64,000 nucleotides of DNA, taken from contig MJGA01000028.1 of assembly GCA_001910725.1 (NCBI GenBank), positions 292,933 to 356,932 on the forward strand, in the 5' to 3' direction. The DNA is from Phanerodontia chrysosporium. Taxonomy: Eukaryota > Basidiomycota > Agaricomycetes > Polyporales > Phanerochaetaceae. Of the stretch, positions 1 through 10,150 are shown piece by piece. The translations under genes were made by a program, and so were the position numbers. The notes beneath the pieces are model-generated. The model was not told the origin of the DNA. It made no database searches and worked only from the letters and a program-made list of their open reading frames with translations. Position 1 is the stretch's first letter; the number at the start of each line of letters is the position of its first letter.

Positions 1-2377
1 TCAATGCTTTGTCCTTAAATTGCAGATATGTTCCGTCCAGCCTTTCGTCTATTGAGACGAAATTTCCTCGCTGCCAAGGTCTTCCCAATAATAAATCAAA
101 GGGAGCCTTACGGCCAACGTACATATTAGCATAGGTAAGTACAGCGCCACATGACAGTGGCACATGCTGTACAAATCCAGCTAAAGTACCTTCGCCTCCG
201 TTTGCATCGCCCATGGTGATTCGCTGAGTAATGTCCATCGGACGGGCCAGGCAATTTAGCCAGACCTTATGATGTACAATATTCAATTGCGAACCAGTAT
301 CCACAATGGCGAGTATCGGAACTCCATCGCATTCCATACGCAGCTTGATTAATTGCCCACGAGTCCGAGGCATGAATGCAGCAGCAGCTACAGGCATTTC
401 TGGAGGCAGGGAATTTGCGTATTCTGCAAGGTGCGCATTTGGCTTGGCTTCTTGCGATTTGACTGATTTAACCTTGATGACCTCTTGAACCTGCTGGCTA
501 ATTTCTTTTGATACAGCCAGCAGTTCTCCGACTGCCATTGTAACCGGAGTTCTCAGAACCTTGTCCAGAACAAGTTTTGAGTCTACGGCACTTTGGAGGT
601 CCGATTTGCGAGGCATGCGTTTCTCGTCCTTGTCCTTGCGGGGTTCGGGTTCTCCCATGGTAATGTCCTCATTTCCTCTCTCCCGTCCTTTATCCTTTCT
701 GATTTTCTTGGCAACGGCAGGATCTTCTTCATATGCTCGGGGGTCTTGCGGGTTAAAAGCTTGCTTATGAACATCCACCGGAGTTGGGTTTATGGCTTGC
801 GGAGGTCGCGGAATTCCTTGAGGTACAGGTACGTTTTCCTTGTTCTTCGGCTTCTCCATTTGGCGTCTGGGAGGTACCCAGACTCCATCGAATTTCTCCT
901 TGCGATTCGCAGTGGTTTGTTTCTCTGATCGGGTGACTGGATATGCTTCGTTCATTTCCTCGTCACTGGAGTCATCGGCATCAGACATGTGTACTGCGGT
1001 TCTTGGGTGCTGAGCCGAGTAGACTTGTTTAGTGCCTGTCCCAGAACCGATCCCAAAAACCGAGATGTAGTTGCTTTGCGGAGACATTGCTCGCTTGATA
1101 GCAGATACCAGAGGTTCATCCATGGTTGCTTTCATTATTGGAGCACCGGACGTGAAGATGTATCGCCCGCGCTGGTTGCGGGTAATAACACCCTTCTTCA
1201 CGTATTCTTGAACGGCTTCACAATTATTTATGCTGTGGCCTGATTCACCACAGCCAAAGCATGTCCTTTGGAAGTATCCTCCCGGTGCTGAGCTAGTGCC
1301 TTGCATATGGGGTGGAACATCGCGTTCATTTGGTCTGGCTCGTCGAGCTTGCATTTGTTGTTCGCGGGGTGTTGGAATGATGTGTCGTATGTCGGGATTC
1401 AAGGTGTACGCCTTGAAGTAGATCGCCGCATAACGTGAGTCATTCACGGACATGCGCGAAAGCTGTTCAACAAGATCTTCAAGCTGTTTATCCTCAGTAG
1501 AGGATTTCTTTTCCGCTACGATTCTTTCCTTCTGGCGGCGAAACAATTTAGGAGGTGCATCTGAATCCGACTCTGAAGTAATTCCAGAGCTTCGGTGTTC
1601 AGTTACATCCTTCTTCTTTTTGTTTGCCTTTTTCTTGCTTGCATGGCTTCCAGACTTGCGGCGGTGTCTCTTGTGATGACGCTCCTCATCCGATGATTCA
1701 GAGTCGCTATCACTTGTGTCGGAGTCTGAAGTTTCAGACTCCGAGGAAGAGGAGTCATCGCTATGTTCCGAACTGACGCGCTCGGTATCAAAGCGATCTC
1801 GCCTAAGCAAGTTCTGAGCAGCCTTGCAGACATCGTCCTCGCCAAAGGGTTTTTCCAGGTCATGATTGGGGTTTTGGGCCATGAGCCTAGCCTCCAATAT
1901 GTCTCGGAACCTCTGCGGGATTCCAAGCCAGAAGTTGGTTTCGTATTCGGTGCTTGTAATCTTCTTGTGCTGCAGTAGCCAGCCTGCGATGCGGACGTAT
2001 CCTCTGCGGTACTTCATCCAGGCGGCCAAATCCTTGATCTTTCCTTTCTCTGACTGGGTAATGTACTTGCCCAAGTCAGAGATTCGGAATCGCTTCTTGT
2101 CTCGTTCGGCTTCGTAGTAATTCTTGAAATCGTCTTGAAAGGCTCGCCAGTTACGGGCTTCGTAACTCTTTAGGCCTTGTAGGGTTTCGCGTACTGTTCT
2201 CGAACAGTAGTGGATAAGGTTTTCGATCTTGTCCTTATCCTGCGTAACATTGCATTTGGTGCATAACCGCTGATAGAAGTGCAGGAAGGGTTCCACCTCG
2301 GAGTGTTTCCCTGTGAACTTCTTCGGCGCCCCCTTCGTGCCGGGAAGGGGCAAATCCGCTACAGTAGCTGAAGCCAT
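1..2377 (-). CDS. Ty3/gypsy-type Gag-protease ORF, 3' part outside the window
   Basis: One frame is open from an ATG at 2377 down to the window edge (792 codons, no stop). The N-terminal third looks like a retrotransposon Gag capsid. A Ser/Asp/Glu-rich and Lys-rich linker follows, then a CCHC zinc knuckle (CFGCGESGHSINNC, about 1258-1217). The C-terminal part has an aspartic-protease signature IVDTGSQLNIV (about 306-274) and, about 70 residues later, LLLGRPW, which usually follows the retropepsin fold. The acidic segment between knuckle and protease resembles the DUF4100 region of mushroom Gag-Pol proteins. Reverse transcriptase would lie to the left of the window. An in-frame stop lies about 130 nt upstream of the ATG with no other ATG between, so 2377 is the likely start. 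No frame break is visible, so the element could be recent. Confidence 0.85.
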   Translation of the reverse strand, partial: MASATVADLPLPGTKGAPKKFTGKHSEVEPFLHFYQRLCTKCNVTQDKDKIENLIHYCSRTVRETLQGLKSYEARNWRAFQDDFKNYYEAERDKKRFRISDLGKYITQSEKGKIKDLAAWMKYRRGYVRIAGWLLQHKKITSTEYETNFWLGIPQRFRDILEARLMAQNPNHDLEKPFGEDDVCKAAQNLLRRDRFDTERVSSEHSDDSSSSESETSDSDTSDSDSESSDEERHHKRHRRKSGSHASKKKANKKKKDVTEHRSSGITSESDSDAPPKLFRRQKERIVAEKKSSTEDKQLEDLVEQLSRMSVNDSRYAAIYFKAYTLNPDIRHIIPTPREQQMQARRARPNERDVPPHMQGTSSAPGGYFQRTCFGCGESGHSINNCEAVQEYVKKGVITRNQRGRYIFTSGAPIMKATMDEPLVSAIKRAMSPQSNYISVFGIGSGTGTKQVYSAQHPRTAVHMSDADDSSDEEMNEAYPVTRSEKQTTANRKEKFDGVWVPPRRQMEKPKNKENVPVPQGIPRPPQAINPTPVDVHKQAFNPQDPRAYEEDPAVAKKIRKDKGRERGNEDITMGEPEPRKDKDEKRMPRKSDLQSAVDSKLVLDKVLRTPVTMAVGELLAVSKEISQQVQEVIKVKSVKSQEAKPNAHLAEYANSLPPEMPVAAAAFMPRTRGQLIKLRMECDGVPILAIVDTGSQLNIVHHKVWLNCLARPMDITQRITMGDANGGEGTLAGFVQHVPLSCGAVLTYANMYVGRKAPFDLLLGRPWQRGNFVSIDERLDGTYLQFKDKAL

Positions 2378-3534
2378 CTTTGGGGCGTAGTCTGTGTAGC
2401 CGGAATGGTTGTCTGAACTTGAGGTGGTGACGGTGAATTCGTCGGTGTCGATATGCTGCTTATTGTTGATACTGATCCTGCTGATGTCGTAGTAGACTCA
2501 GGAGGTGTAGTTGTCATGCACACTGAAACTCCCCCTCGCGGTGGGCTCCAGATGTAACGACGCTTCTTTTGCGGTGATTAGGAAGTGTTGAGGTTGGGTG
2601 GTTAGGCCGTGGTCAACGTTCTTGCTAAACCGCCTGGATTCTCGGATCGCGACTTTGGATCGGAGGGTCTCCAGTCGTTCGTTGGGGGTTGTAGGGTAGT
2701 GTGTGGGAGTGACAAGGCTTATCCTCAGAGTCTTGAGAATATGCAGGATGTTGGGATGGGGGAAATAACTCAAGCAATAGCCTCGATGCTTATTGCTCTG
2801 CAGTTATTATGGCTTTGACTTCCAGTTGAAGTCCTTGAACTCTTCTCCAGGTATGGTCCTTCTGGGTACTCAAATAACTCTTGTCAGTAGGCTTTCTGCG
2901 CCTCTGATACGTACTTCTGAATACTGAGCAACGGGTTTGCTCAGGAAGCCAATCCCAGCTCTGACACTTTGAGAGCTCTGCTTTGGGGAAATTTGGATTG
3001 GTATTAAGTGGGCTACCTACGGCTGTATATATACTGCTGTAGGTATATTTGAAATTCCCTTATGGGGTACATGATCATGCAACCTGATTGGCTGAGCTCC
3101 CATGCTCTTCCAATTTGTCGCAGAGAAAAGTAGTTCCATAATCAATCAGCTAATGATCTGTCGTGCTGATTGAGCCTTTAGTCATCCCATACCCTAATTT
3201 CCTTCTTTTCTGACTCATACTGCTTGGCGATGAGTCGCTTTCCAGCTTCTGAGGTGCACCCTTGATTCTCTGATCGCGTTTCAGGGGGCTGTGCGATCGA
3301 GGCTTGAGTATTCGATCGCTTGATCGTGATCAGTGGCCTTGTGATCGAGACTAGTGCAGTTGATCGTGCTCGATCATTTGGGGTGATCAGGGGGGGTGTT
3401 TGTGCAGTGATTCCAGTGCCTTGGTGCCTGTATAATCCCATAGAAAGTCTTCCCTTTCTGTCTTGGCTGGAATATACTAAGTAGGCACTTGCGGGTAGGC
3501 TGTACCCTTTCAGCATTTTCCTTATGTTCTTGTG
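2378..3534 (-). repeat. Probable 5' LTR and leader of the minus-strand gypsy element
   Basis: This non-coding stretch separates the Gag start from the end of the LINE. A TATA element (TATATATA, 3026-3033) lies in the loop of an inverted repeat (TACCTAC at 3014-3020, GTAGGTA at 3039-3045). Read on the minus strand, TGTCAGAGCTGGGATTGG (about 2971-2954) resembles a tRNA-type primer-binding site, which would place the LTR end near 2975. The outer LTR edge cannot be fixed because the second LTR is not in the window. The GATC-rich part at about 3280-3390 shows no coding potential. Short ORFs here look accidental. Confidence 0.4.
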
Positions 3535-6500
3535 TCAAACAAGTTTGACGCAGGACATCGCGACCCGGGCGGGGATTACCACGTCTCGGATATGACCGAC
3601 GAGATCCTGCCATTCGAACGTGCCGAGCAGGGGGTTGAGGGTGATGAACTCCTCGAGGATGTGGAAGGTGGCGCGTTGCTCACGGGCCTGCAGCTCTAAC
3701 TGCTTGCCCGCAGCGACAAGCTCGAGCCGTCGATGGAGGGGGAGGGCGACGGGCGTGGCCAAAGCCGCTGGGCGGACCCAGTACTCACACTCATACAGGG
3801 AGTGATGGCGGGTGTCAGCAGTTCCCGTGCACAGACAGTCATGAGGGCCCTCGCGGTTGAACTTCGCACGGAACTCGCCACACAGGTAGTGACCCGTGAC
3901 GAAGCGCGTGATTTGCGCGTATTTGCGGTGATTGGCCCCAAACTTCACCAGGAAGTGGTGCTGCCTGGACGCCTGAATGAGTCGATGCTCGCCACGGAGC
4001 AGGAGATTGGAGTGGCCGCGGTACGCAGCTTGGACCATGTGTCTCCGCCACGCCCGGTCAGCGCGCTGTCGCCCGACCGCAATCGCCGCAGACCACGACA
4101 CGAAATCTGGTTGCACCGCGTATTTGGCGGCATCCCCCGCAAGCTTGTCTATGTGGGCGTTGTACCGGGTGGCATGTGTGCGGCACTGTTCGCCGTCCAC
4201 ATGTGAGGGGACCCAGTAGACCGCGACTCGGTGTCTCGGGTCCCGGCTAAGGAAGGTCTGGACGCGCTGGGATGCCAGGATGGATTGCATGGCGGACGGG
4301 CCGTTCCGGCACGCATAGATGGAGGCCGCCGCCCCGACGTTGTCGACGAACACGTTCCAGGTGAACGCGTAGTCCTCCCGAGCGCGCTGGTGCGCCGTGG
4401 CGGGGTCCGCGTACCACGCGGACCACTCGCGAAACAAGGCCGCTGTGCCCCGGTTCAGTGCGATCATCTCGGCGTCAAAGACGGTGACCCTTCCGCAGGC
4501 GCGGCTGCCCTCGACCACGGGGACAGAAGGGGCTGGTGGTCGCCACACGGCCCACGCCGCGCCCGTGGCCCGAGGGAGGGCAGCGGTCAACGGTGCACAA
4601 GACGAGCCGGCACCCCCCTCGCGCCGCGGGGCGTCGCTGTATGCCGACCCGTCGGTGACGAGGGTGAGCGACAATGGGTCCTGAATGGCAGCGGTGGCCG
4701 CCAGGGCATACACGTCGTTGAACCACCGGATGAAGCCCGGGTCAGACGCGTGCTTGCCCGGGATGGACACGCGGTCCTGTGGGTGGACGAAATGGAACTG
4801 GAGCTGCCCGGTGTCCCCGAAGCGGTCGATGAGGCGGAACCCCGGTAGAGCCAGGGCATTGATGGCGTTAAACCGCTCGTCACACGTCGGCAGCGTGCGA
4901 TGCACCCATGTGAGAGGTGTAGGACGGTCGCGTGCACGAGAGGCAGGGCGGAATGGTTGGAGGTCCACCGCACCCTGCATGATATCGCGCTCAAACCGCG
5001 TTCGATGCCGGTTTCGCAAGTAGATTTGTGGGTCGAGGTTGTGGGCGTTCGGCGTCCAGATCTCGGGAAGGTACACCCGTAGGGGGTGCCCCCTGTGCAA
5101 GGTGTGCACGCGCATACTCGCGCGGTGCATACGGGCATTGATTTGTTCGCGGATCGGCAGCAGGCCGGCGAACATGTCGAGGGCCCCGACAGGGGTGGTG
5201 CGGAACGCGCCGGTGATCCACCGCGCGGCTCGGGACTGCGCTTTCTGCATCTCGAGTGCCGCGTACTTCTTGCGCGTCCACCCGGGGTTCCACCACAACT
5301 GCGTGCCGTAACACATGACGGGGAGCACATTCGCGATGTACAGCCGGCGCTTGTCCTGGGGCGACATCCCCCGGACGGAATTGCCAAGCATCCGCAGGCT
5401 CGCGACCGTGCTGCATGCTTTAATGCAGTAATGCTTGATGTGTTCACGGAACGAGAGTTTGGGGTCGAGAAAGAACCCGAGATAGCGCACCAAAGGCTTC
5501 GGCCATACGACCGTCTCGCTGCCCGAGGTCCGCACAATGACAGGGGGGCCCAAGGGGCTGTCCCCCGGATTGCACCTCCACGCGCCACGGCCGCGCCGAA
5601 AGTGCATGAGTTCAGTCTTGGAGGCCTCGATGGATAGCCCAACCCTGGCCAACGTGCTAGTGAGGATGTCAACTGCAAACTCGAGTTTCTCGGCGTTGAC
5701 CTCCGCCATGGAGCGGTGGGACGGGACCTCCGCCTTACGCGAGAAGACGTGGATGAGCCCGTCGTCCACGTAAAACTGCAGCGTCACGCCCGGGAACTGC
5801 GCATTCAGCTCAGCCTCAACATGCCGGATGACCGGCGCTAGGTACAGGTTTGCTGACACGGGGGACAGTGCCGAGCCCTGTCCCACCCCTGTTTGCATAG
5901 CGGCCGGCGATGTGCGCACGCCGTTGAACAGGAACGTGGTGTCCCGGTCACGCAGGTAATCCTCAAAGAACTCGACGAGAAACGAGCTGAATCCCTGGTG
6001 GCGGAGGATGCTGCACAGGGTGGAATGATTAAGGGACGGGTAGAACTGAGCCACATCAACGAGGATCGCGGCGCTGTCCATGCCCTGGATCCACGCCTCG
6101 GTGACGAGGTGCACAAGGCTAACACCGGCATCGGTGGTGCTGTGCTGCATGGTTCCGCCGAATTGGCCGGGGTGCATGATCCCCGCCGCCTGGGCCAGTG
6201 CCTGCATCTGGCGGGCGAGAACCTTCTCCATGAGCTTGCCCATACAATTCAAGAGGACGATGGGGCGGTAGGCCTTGGGCACTGAGTAGTCCGGCCGCCC
6301 AGGCTTCGGGATCACCATGGTGTGAGACTGCTTGAACAAGGGGGGAAACGTCCGCCACCGGACGCACGCCTCGAACAGCGCGGCGACGCGTGCTAGGAGG
6401 GGAATCGCCTCTCGAGTGACCACCCCTTCCGGGTCGGTGAGGGCGTTATCATCACGGATGATGCGCTTGAGCCAGAACCAGCCGATGCCATCGGGCCCAG

Positions 6501-8157
6501 GGGCCGAGGAGTTGCTGAACGCCTGTAACGCTTCCGCAACCTGGGCACCACTGAAGACAGCGCGGCCGATGGGGGCCCGCGTGCCCATGGTCTCGAGGAA
6601 GGACGGGTCAACAGCCCGCGCCGAGGACGGGGTGAACTGTTCCTGGAGAAGCGTCGCGAGGCCGTCGGGGTCCACGACGGGCTCCCCCGCGGCGTTCCGT
6701 AGCGCCATACTGGCAGCCTGTCGGCGTGGCTGTGTCCACGGCACAATGTCCCATATGCGGCGCGAGTCCAAGCGTGCGACTTGGGCGTCGAAGAACTCGC
6801 GCTTCGCACGCCGCATGGCGCCGCGCTTGCGCCTGTTGATGACCTCGCACTCAGCCTGGAGCGCGTGGATGTCTGCCGTGGTCCGCTGCACCACTGCTGC
6901 CGTGTCAACTGGGGGGGGCCCATCGCGTTCAGCTCGGTACGCCGCCGTCCGTTCACGTTTGAGTTCGCGCATGCGCCGCTGGCAAGCGCGGAACTCCTCG
7001 TGGTGCAGCGTACACTCCGCATTCCACCAGGACTTGGAGCGCGCGCACGGGTTGCTCAGGGAGGCGTGCGCAGTCCACGCAGCCTGGAAGCCATCACCGA
7101 CGTGTTGGGCAGCCGCCAAGACGCCATCGGCGGATGTGTAGCCATCAAGGGACTCAGGGAGGAGGCCCAGGACATCCTGGCACTCAGCAATAAACAGGGC
7201 CCCGGCCTTACTGCCCCTCGCAATGGTGAGGCATGGCTGCGGCGTGGCCGGAATCGGTAAGGACCACCGGAGGACACAGTGGTCGCTGCGGTGGCGCTCG
7301 TCAGGGCACACCCGAAAATCAGACGGTACGGCATCAGCCGCCGCCCATAGCAGGTCCAGGGTGCCCGGCCGTTTGGTGTCATCGTTCGACACCCAGGTTG
7401 GCGGGCACCAGTCAGTGTCATTGACAAGAGTCAGGCTGAGGTCCAGCTCTGCCAGCTCGATGAGATCCTCGCACCGGGCGACCAATCGTCGCTCGGCACC
7501 CGGGGCGCGCATGCCAGCGTCCCACTTCTCGTGACGGAGATTGAAGTCCCCAACCAGGTAGGAGACCTCAGGGATGAGGTCGACATGCTCCCGGAGGAAA
7601 TGCACCGCCGCCTGAGTTTTGGAGTCGTTGTAGACCGCTAACACGTTGAGATCTCTCGAGTCGACACGAAGGGTCACACAGAGGACGTCGCGGCACGCCC
7701 CGCCCCGGATCGGTGTAATGCGTGGCCCCAAGTGCGCCCACCGGCGGTGGACGAACGCGCACACGCGTGCATCATCAGACGCACGGAGGAACTGGAAGTT
7801 CCGGTGTGTGACCAACCCGACGTATTCGTCTCCATCCCGGTTCGTCGTGGAGACGACCCGCTTGATGAACCCCTGGAAAGGCTCGGCGAACACAATGATG
7901 TCGTCATCACAGTGTCGCTCGAGGCAATGGTTCATGTTTTCCCAGGACCGCTGCACATTGGCGTACACGCACCTCAGCGGGGTAGGACCCGCCAGCTGCA
8001 CGCCACCACTGTCACCATCCCCCGGGTTTGCGCCAGGCTGTGCACGCAGGAGTTCTGCTCGAAGGGCATCAAGGTCCAACGGCGGCGGTAAGTCAGGGTC
8101 GGGGCTCACGGGCCTCGAAGGGCCGGCACACTGCGGAGACTGCAGCAGCTCGGGCAT
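3535..8157 (-). CDS. LINE ORF2: endonuclease, reverse transcriptase, RNase H
   Basis: This is an uninterrupted 1540-codon ORF. The N-terminal third is an apurinic-type endonuclease: acidic residues in the AEPF segment (near residue 91), GDFN at 203-206, and a later RSDHCVL motif. The middle is a reverse transcriptase with the YRPIVLLN block and the catalytic FYVDD box. The C-terminal third is an RNase H domain with TDGSA, FDAEMIAL, FVDN and WVPSH segments supplying the acidic residues and His. A Cys/His cluster near the end (CLCTG...HHSLYEC) resembles the C-terminal zinc motif of LINE ORF2 proteins. Together these would nick target DNA, prime on it and copy the LINE RNA. All catalytic motifs appear intact, so the protein could be active; only ORF1 is broken, by the chromovirus. 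Confidence 0.95.
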   Translation of the reverse strand: MPELLQSPQCAGPSRPVSPDPDLPPPLDLDALRAELLRAQPGANPGDGDSGGVQLAGPTPLRCVYANVQRSWENMNHCLERHCDDDIIVFAEPFQGFIKRVVSTTNRDGDEYVGLVTHRNFQFLRASDDARVCAFVHRRWAHLGPRITPIRGGACRDVLCVTLRVDSRDLNVLAVYNDSKTQAAVHFLREHVDLIPEVSYLVGDFNLRHEKWDAGMRAPGAERRLVARCEDLIELAELDLSLTLVNDTDWCPPTWVSNDDTKRPGTLDLLWAAADAVPSDFRVCPDERHRSDHCVLRWSLPIPATPQPCLTIARGSKAGALFIAECQDVLGLLPESLDGYTSADGVLAAAQHVGDGFQAAWTAHASLSNPCARSKSWWNAECTLHHEEFRACQRRMRELKRERTAAYRAERDGPPPVDTAAVVQRTTADIHALQAECEVINRRKRGAMRRAKREFFDAQVARLDSRRIWDIVPWTQPRRQAASMALRNAAGEPVVDPDGLATLLQEQFTPSSARAVDPSFLETMGTRAPIGRAVFSGAQVAEALQAFSNSSAPGPDGIGWFWLKRIIRDDNALTDPEGVVTREAIPLLARVAALFEACVRWRTFPPLFKQSHTMVIPKPGRPDYSVPKAYRPIVLLNCMGKLMEKVLARQMQALAQAAGIMHPGQFGGTMQHSTTDAGVSLVHLVTEAWIQGMDSAAILVDVAQFYPSLNHSTLCSILRHQGFSSFLVEFFEDYLRDRDTTFLFNGVRTSPAAMQTGVGQGSALSPVSANLYLAPVIRHVEAELNAQFPGVTLQFYVDDGLIHVFSRKAEVPSHRSMAEVNAEKLEFAVDILTSTLARVGLSIEASKTELMHFRRGRGAWRCNPGDSPLGPPVIVRTSGSETVVWPKPLVRYLGFFLDPKLSFREHIKHYCIKACSTVASLRMLGNSVRGMSPQDKRRLYIANVLPVMCYGTQLWWNPGWTRKKYAALEMQKAQSRAARWITGAFRTTPVGALDMFAGLLPIREQINARMHRASMRVHTLHRGHPLRVYLPEIWTPNAHNLDPQIYLRNRHRTRFERDIMQGAVDLQPFRPASRARDRPTPLTWVHRTLPTCDERFNAINALALPGFRLIDRFGDTGQLQFHFVHPQDRVSIPGKHASDPGFIRWFNDVYALAATAAIQDPLSLTLVTDGSAYSDAPRREGGAGSSCAPLTAALPRATGAAWAVWRPPAPSVPVVEGSRACGRVTVFDAEMIALNRGTAALFREWSAWYADPATAHQRAREDYAFTWNVFVDNVGAAASIYACRNGPSAMQSILASQRVQTFLSRDPRHRVAVYWVPSHVDGEQCRTHATRYNAHIDKLAGDAAKYAVQPDFVSWSAAIAVGRQRADRAWRRHMVQAAYRGHSNLLLRGEHRLIQASRQHHFLVKFGANHRKYAQITRFVTGHYLCGEFRAKFNREGPHDCLCTGTADTRHHSLYECEYWVRPAALATPVALPLHRRLELVAAGKQLELQAREQRATFHILEEFITLNPLLGTFEWQDLVGHIRDVVIPARVAMSCVKLV

Positions 8158-8219
8158 AGGATCGTCGCATCGTGGTGTATTACTTATATGGTATGGACAC
8201 GCAATTTACCGACTCGGGA

Positions 8220-8423
8220 TCAGGAACCAGAAGCCCCTCCGACTGCCATCTCCGCTGCGCCGGCCGCCCCGTCAGAGATCTCCATGGTGGCGGCACGGGC
8301 CGCGAGCCGCCCGGCTTGCTTTTCCGCCTTGCGCTTGCCGCGCTGGACGTCGTGGACCCCGCCGCGCCTTCGCTGGGCATCTTCGAGGTCGCTGAGGGTG
8401 ACCTGTGGGGAGTGAGTCTGCAT
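8220..8423 (-). CDS. Small ORF between LINE ORF1 and ORF2 (67 codons)
   Basis: An ATG at 8423-8421 follows the ORF1 stop with no gap (TGA directly followed by ATG), an arrangement suited to stop-restart translation. The product is 67 residues, rich in Arg, Ala, Gln and Gly with a basic, helix-prone middle, and ends at 8220, 62 nt before the ORF2 start. I recognise no domain. It could be a real third LINE protein, a translational relay towards ORF2, or chance in GC-rich DNA. Confidence 0.35.
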   Translation of the reverse strand: MQTHSPQVTLSDLEDAQRRRGGVHDVQRGKRKAEKQAGRLAARAATMEISDGAAGAAEMAVGGASGS

Positions 8424-10150
8424 TCACGTGGCCTCGAAGGCGTCCTTGGCCCACAAGCAGGCACCGTCACGGGGGCCGTGGCCGGTGCTGCCGCAGTTCC
8501 CGCATGACAGGTGGGGCCCCGTGCGGGGACACGGGACGGCGGCAGAGCCAAGGCGTTCGCGCTCGGGGGAGCACGTAACGCAGTACGTGTTGTGCAGATC
8601 CTCAGGGTGGGGGAAATGGCAGAGGCTGCAGTGCTGATGCTTCGCCCTGCACGCGAGCCGGTGATGGCCCCACATCCAGCGCTTCGCGCACAGGGGCGCG
8701 CGCCGCGCAGGGGTGTGGATGGATAGCGCGCAAAGCTGCGCCCCGACCTTGAGCTGCTTCTTTTCGAGCGATCGTGCCCGGGTCCCGTCGGCCTCGTTAT
8801 AGATGGCGAAGAGGAGGTCGGCAGTGCCTCCCATGATGTTGCGGAACTCCGGCCGCGGGTGCTGATTGGGCATGAGCAGGTTACTCGCCACGACGTCGTT
8901 AACGCACCGTGCAGCCGACCGGTTGCGGACAATGTCCTGGTAGATCTCCTCAAAGGGGATCCGTTCCCCCCCAGGCCGTACGCACCGCACGTCGCGGGCG
9001 ACCATTTGGGTGATCGGATGGTAGAACCCGATGTCCAGGACACCGTCCCCGAACCGAGTCTTGTGATTGCAGGCGAGTTCGTCCACGACTGGCGCGGCCG
9101 GGCGGACGTCAAACGTGACGTCAAGGTGAGACCCGCGGACGTGCCAGTTCACGCCAGTGACGCACGGCGTGGGCTCGCCATCCGTGAGGTGGCTGACCGC
9201 GGCGTGTGCCAGCGCTACCACCGCAGACACCGCGGGGAGGTCCATTCTGCCGGCCGCGGGGACAGGCGGCGCGTAGTTGACACGGACCACACGCTTCGCG
9301 TCAGGCGGCGGGTGGTAGTGCACAACATGCGTGCGCTTCTTATCCGCAGGGGCTGGGCTGTCCGCCAGGGGGCTGGCAGCGGGGGGAGGGCCGTGTGGCG
9401 TGGCCTGGGCGGCAGGAGAGGCGGCCGCCGCAGCAAAACTCGTCGGCGGGGCCGTAGGGGCAGGGGTCTGTTTGGGGAGGAATTCAAATTCCTTCGCAAG
9501 GGTGAGGGCCGTGGGAAGGTGCCCCGCGCCGTGAGTGTGCGCCATGAGAGAGGCGGCCGCGGACAAGGTCTTCCAGTCCGATCCTGGCTGCAAGACCAAC
9601 GTGACGCGGTCGTCGGGAACGGCAGGAACGGCCGGTGGAGCGGTTTTCGCCTTTTTGGATGGAGGGGCAGCAGCAGGCAGGGGGGTCTGGCCGCGCATCG
9701 CAGAGGGGTCCGTGAAGAGGGACTGCTTGCGCCCGCCTGGGGCAAGTGGCAGGTCCGGCGGGCCTGTCGCTGCCAACGGGGCTATCGGCAGTACGCGGGG
9801 GAGCGCGCCGGCAGCAGGGAGCTCGATGCGAGTGTCCAAGGCTCCGGACCACGGAGCGGCGCCCCCCATTCGCTTCATGAGCTCTGCAGGCAAGCCTCGA
9901 AGGAGGCCGTTGGTGTCACGTGCGACAGACAGAGCCTGCGCAGCCGAGGCCTCGGCACGCAGGACGCGTTCCCAGAACTCGCTGTCGGCGATTTGAAGCG
10001 CCTGCACGGCTGTAGTGAGCTCGTGGTGCAGGTCCAGCTGCCCGCGCAGGTCGTGGATGACCACGGTGGCGTCCGCGAGGCGGGCGGCGAGGAGGAAGTC
10101 GGGGAATAACTTGCGGGTGACCAGGTCGTGGTGGCGAGCGATCTCGACCC
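8424..10150 (-). CDS. LINE ORF1 (Gag-like), 3' part downstream of the chromovirus insertion
   Basis: The frame is open from the insertion point at 10150 to a TGA at 8426-8424. The sequence is Pro/Ala-rich and disordered at first, then has a Gag-like core, then a Cys/His-rich C-terminus: a CxxCHFPH-type segment, CVTC, and a final CGNCGSTGHGPRDGAC knuckle. This is the arrangement of nucleic-acid-binding ORF1 proteins in Tad1-type LINEs. The frame joins the fragment at 17806-18201 exactly when one copy of the 5-bp duplication is discounted, so ORF1 was intact when the chromovirus arrived. In its present state the product would end inside the LTR. Confidence 0.85.
10146..10150. repeat. Left copy of the chromovirus target-site duplication (GACCC)
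   Basis: GACCC lies immediately before the left LTR (TGTCAC...) and again at 17806-17810 immediately after the right LTR (...GCGACA). A 5-bp direct repeat is the usual footprint of Ty3/gypsy integrases. Confidence 0.95.

Noticed and set aside
8859..10109. Long plus-strand ORF (416 codons)
   Set aside because: It is antisense to LINE ORF1, whose zinc knuckles and in-phase junction make the minus strand the coding one; the ORF arises from GC-rich codon bias.
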